Shown piece by piece: positions 4,031-5,307 of a stretch of 5,307 nt of DNA. A program made the position numbers and the translations under genes. This stretch comes from Candidatus Methanoperedentaceae archaeon (GTDB taxonomy: Archaea > Halobacteriota > Methanosarcinia > Methanosarcinales > Methanoperedenaceae). The stretch covers positions 1-5,307 of the forward strand of contig DAHXMQ010000144.1 in assembly GCA_027371625.1 (NCBI GenBank), written 5' to 3'. The notes beneath the pieces were generated by a model, which saw nothing but the letters and a program-made list of their open reading frames with translations, had not been told where the DNA came from and searched no databases. The stretch's first letter is position 1; the number at the start of each line of letters is the position of its first letter.

Positions 4031-5307
4031 ATGAAAAGAATAATGTTAGCAGCCATTACCTTCTTAGTATTGGCTACAATGGGATATGCATTGACACCGC
4101 CAGGACCGCAGAACATTGGTATATACGATACTTCGATAGATCAATTCCGAACCAATGCAACAGACCAGAGTGCGTGTAGAGTTTGCCATCAATCAACAGG
4201 AACAAACGTTAGTAATGGGTACAACAACACTATAGGCGGAGTGCCAACAAGGCATCATGATCTTGTTGTCAATGGCACTATAAATCCATATACGAATCAG
4301 GCATTTCAATGTACTGATTGTCATCCTGCGATACCAGTTGGAACGGGAATGGGAATATTGCTGGTTAGAAGCTGTACAGATTGCCATAATGCTACAAATT
4401 TCTGGGCGGATTCCATTGGAGCACAGGTGGGTAATCTAAATAGACCTCATCATTACAATACATCATACGATGATGCGAATATCGGAAATCCTGTGGCAGC
4501 CAGGCAGTGCAATTTCTGTCATGGCAGTTTCGTTGCCAATTACAATGACGGCCATTATATACCATCGTACAATACGTCGTTTATGATAACACCATATGCT
4601 GCATGGAAGGCAACCAACTTCTCTCAACCTCTATCAACAGTACTTTTTGATTCGACTGACGCACAGGACTTTAATAAGACATGGGGAGGTTGTGAATCAT
4701 GCCATCTTGGCACTGTGAACAACACTGGATACAACGGTACCGGATACCCAACATCTGGAACAATTGGAACCAACCATAACAACCATCACAGGGAAATCCT
4801 GGGCGGCAACGTGACTACAAACGGAATTGTATTTAATCTCGGAGCTGGGACTCCATTTGTTGGCATCAGCAACGCATGCAGTGTGTGCCATGTTATTACA
4901 CCCGGCGGTACTTTCCCATACAGATTCAACACAACTAATCCTTTCACTGGTGAGACGCTCACCAATGCAATGGAAGTTAGAAACTCAACGATTGAGCAAG
5001 CAGATGCTGCAAACGGGTCATTTGAACCAGGGACTCTTAATATCACTATCAATGGAACAGGTTGTGAGAAATGCCATAGTGTACAATCCATCCATAACAT
5101 CCAGTACAACTATGTCCAGAATGGACCACAAGGGTTTGGTCATATAAATAATAATCTGGATTGCAACGGCTGCCACAATTCATGGCTTCCAGCAGATGTA
5201 AATCCGTTTGCAAAAGCTACGGTTCCAGAACTGGATAGTGTAGGTCCATCAGTGATACCCCCAAGAACTGCGACGACCTCAACCATCACAGGGAAATCCT
5301 GGGCGGC
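4031..5307 (+). CDS. Secreted multihaem c-type cytochrome, at least eight haems (3' end cut by window)
   Basis: The frame is open for 425 codons and leaves the window. Residues 1-20 are a Sec signal peptide: basic MKR, a hydrophobic core, and probable cleavage after GYA. Eight CXXCH haem c motifs follow, at Cys 49 (CRVCH), 94 (CTDCH), 115 (CTDCH), 160 (CNFCH), 221 (CESCH), 283 (CSVCH), 345 (CEKCH) and 378 (CNGCH). Many further His residues (RHHD, PHHY, GHY, NHNNHH, SIHN, FGH) could be second axial ligands. The mature part carries 17 N-X-S/T sequons, so it is likely glycosylated and exposed outside the membrane. The last residues (LDSVGPSVIPPRTATTSTIT) look like the start of an IPT/TIG-type beta domain. 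Such proteins carry electrons out of the cell in methane-oxidising archaea; that role is inferred. The start is fixed by the strong Shine-Dalgarno site at 4017-4027. Confidence 0.95.
   Translation, partial: MKRIMLAAITFLVLATMGYALTPPGPQNIGIYDTSIDQFRTNATDQSACRVCHQSTGTNVSNGYNNTIGGVPTRHHDLVVNGTINPYTNQAFQCTDCHPAIPVGTGMGILLVRSCTDCHNATNFWADSIGAQVGNLNRPHHYNTSYDDANIGNPVAARQCNFCHGSFVANYNDGHYIPSYNTSFMITPYAAWKATNFSQPLSTVLFDSTDAQDFNKTWGGCESCHLGTVNNTGYNGTGYPTSGTIGTNHNNHHREILGGNVTTNGIVFNLGAGTPFVGISNACSVCHVITPGGTFPYRFNTTNPFTGETLTNAMEVRNSTIEQADAANGSFEPGTLNITINGTGCEKCHSVQSIHNIQYNYVQNGPQGFGHINNNLDCNGCHNSWLPADVNPFAKATVPELDSVGPSVIPPRTATTSTITGKSWA
4780..4807 (+). repeat. 28-bp direct repeat, copy 1 (copy 2 at 5280-5307)
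   Basis: Positions 4780-4807 are identical to 5280-5307, exactly 500 bp apart. Here the segment is read as NHHREILGG, between haems 5 and 6 of the cytochrome. Since 500 is not a multiple of three, the second copy is read in another frame. Confidence 0.9.
5280..5307 (+). repeat. 28-bp direct repeat, copy 2, ending at the window edge
   Basis: This exact copy of 4780-4807 is the last sequence in the window and is read as STITGKSWA in the cytochrome frame. A repeat that stops precisely at the edge is typical of an assembly-graph break, so the last residues of the cytochrome here should be treated with caution. Confidence 0.85.

Noticed and set aside
4786..5147. Overlapping open frames on both strands inside the cytochrome
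   Set aside because: The cytochrome frame carries regular CXXCH motifs and a signal peptide; the others are antisense or shifted shadows.

Overview
The window looks like a short contig from a methanogen-related archaeon of the Methanosarcinales type. An anaerobic methane oxidiser such as 'Candidatus Methanoperedens' fits best. Evidence: a clearly archaeal DnaG primase tail, an archaeal-type CobT, A/T-rich box A-like promoters, a lipoprotein with an archaeal pilin-like domain, and a secreted multihaem c-type cytochrome with many N-glycosylation sequons. The genus is inference; archaeal origin is well supported. Both ends cut through genes.

Layout. Positions 1-560 (+) hold the C-terminal part of dnaG, followed after 3 nt by a complete cobT (564-1595, +). 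These are housekeeping and cofactor genes, probably co-transcribed. From about 1600 the DNA becomes more A/T-rich and turns accessory in character. A lipoprotein gene (1661-2434, +) has its own promoter and ends in an archaeal pilin-like domain. Just past its stop lies a diverged second copy of its 3' end, probably a paralogue remnant.

The middle holds a divergent pair: a winged-HTH regulator on the minus strand (2629-3000) and a small 2x[4Fe-4S] ferredoxin on the plus strand (3048-3245), sharing a short intergenic region with direct repeats. Downstream of the ferredoxin is an open stretch without a start codon (3246-3473). It encodes a Thr/Pro-rich tail like those before archaeal C-terminal sorting signals and looks like a gene remnant. 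A cysteine-rich 81-residue protein of unknown function follows on the minus strand (3502-3747).

After a 283-nt intergenic region with two inverted repeats, a strong Shine-Dalgarno site starts a secreted multihaem cytochrome (4031 to window end, +). It has eight CXXCH motifs and a signal peptide and runs off the edge. The last 28 nt exactly duplicate a segment 500 bp upstream in another frame, which may mark an assembly boundary.

The ferredoxin, its divergent regulator and the cytochrome suggest a redox or extracellular electron transfer setting, but nothing in the sequence links them into one pathway. I see no RNA genes, CRISPR arrays, insertion sequences or origins.
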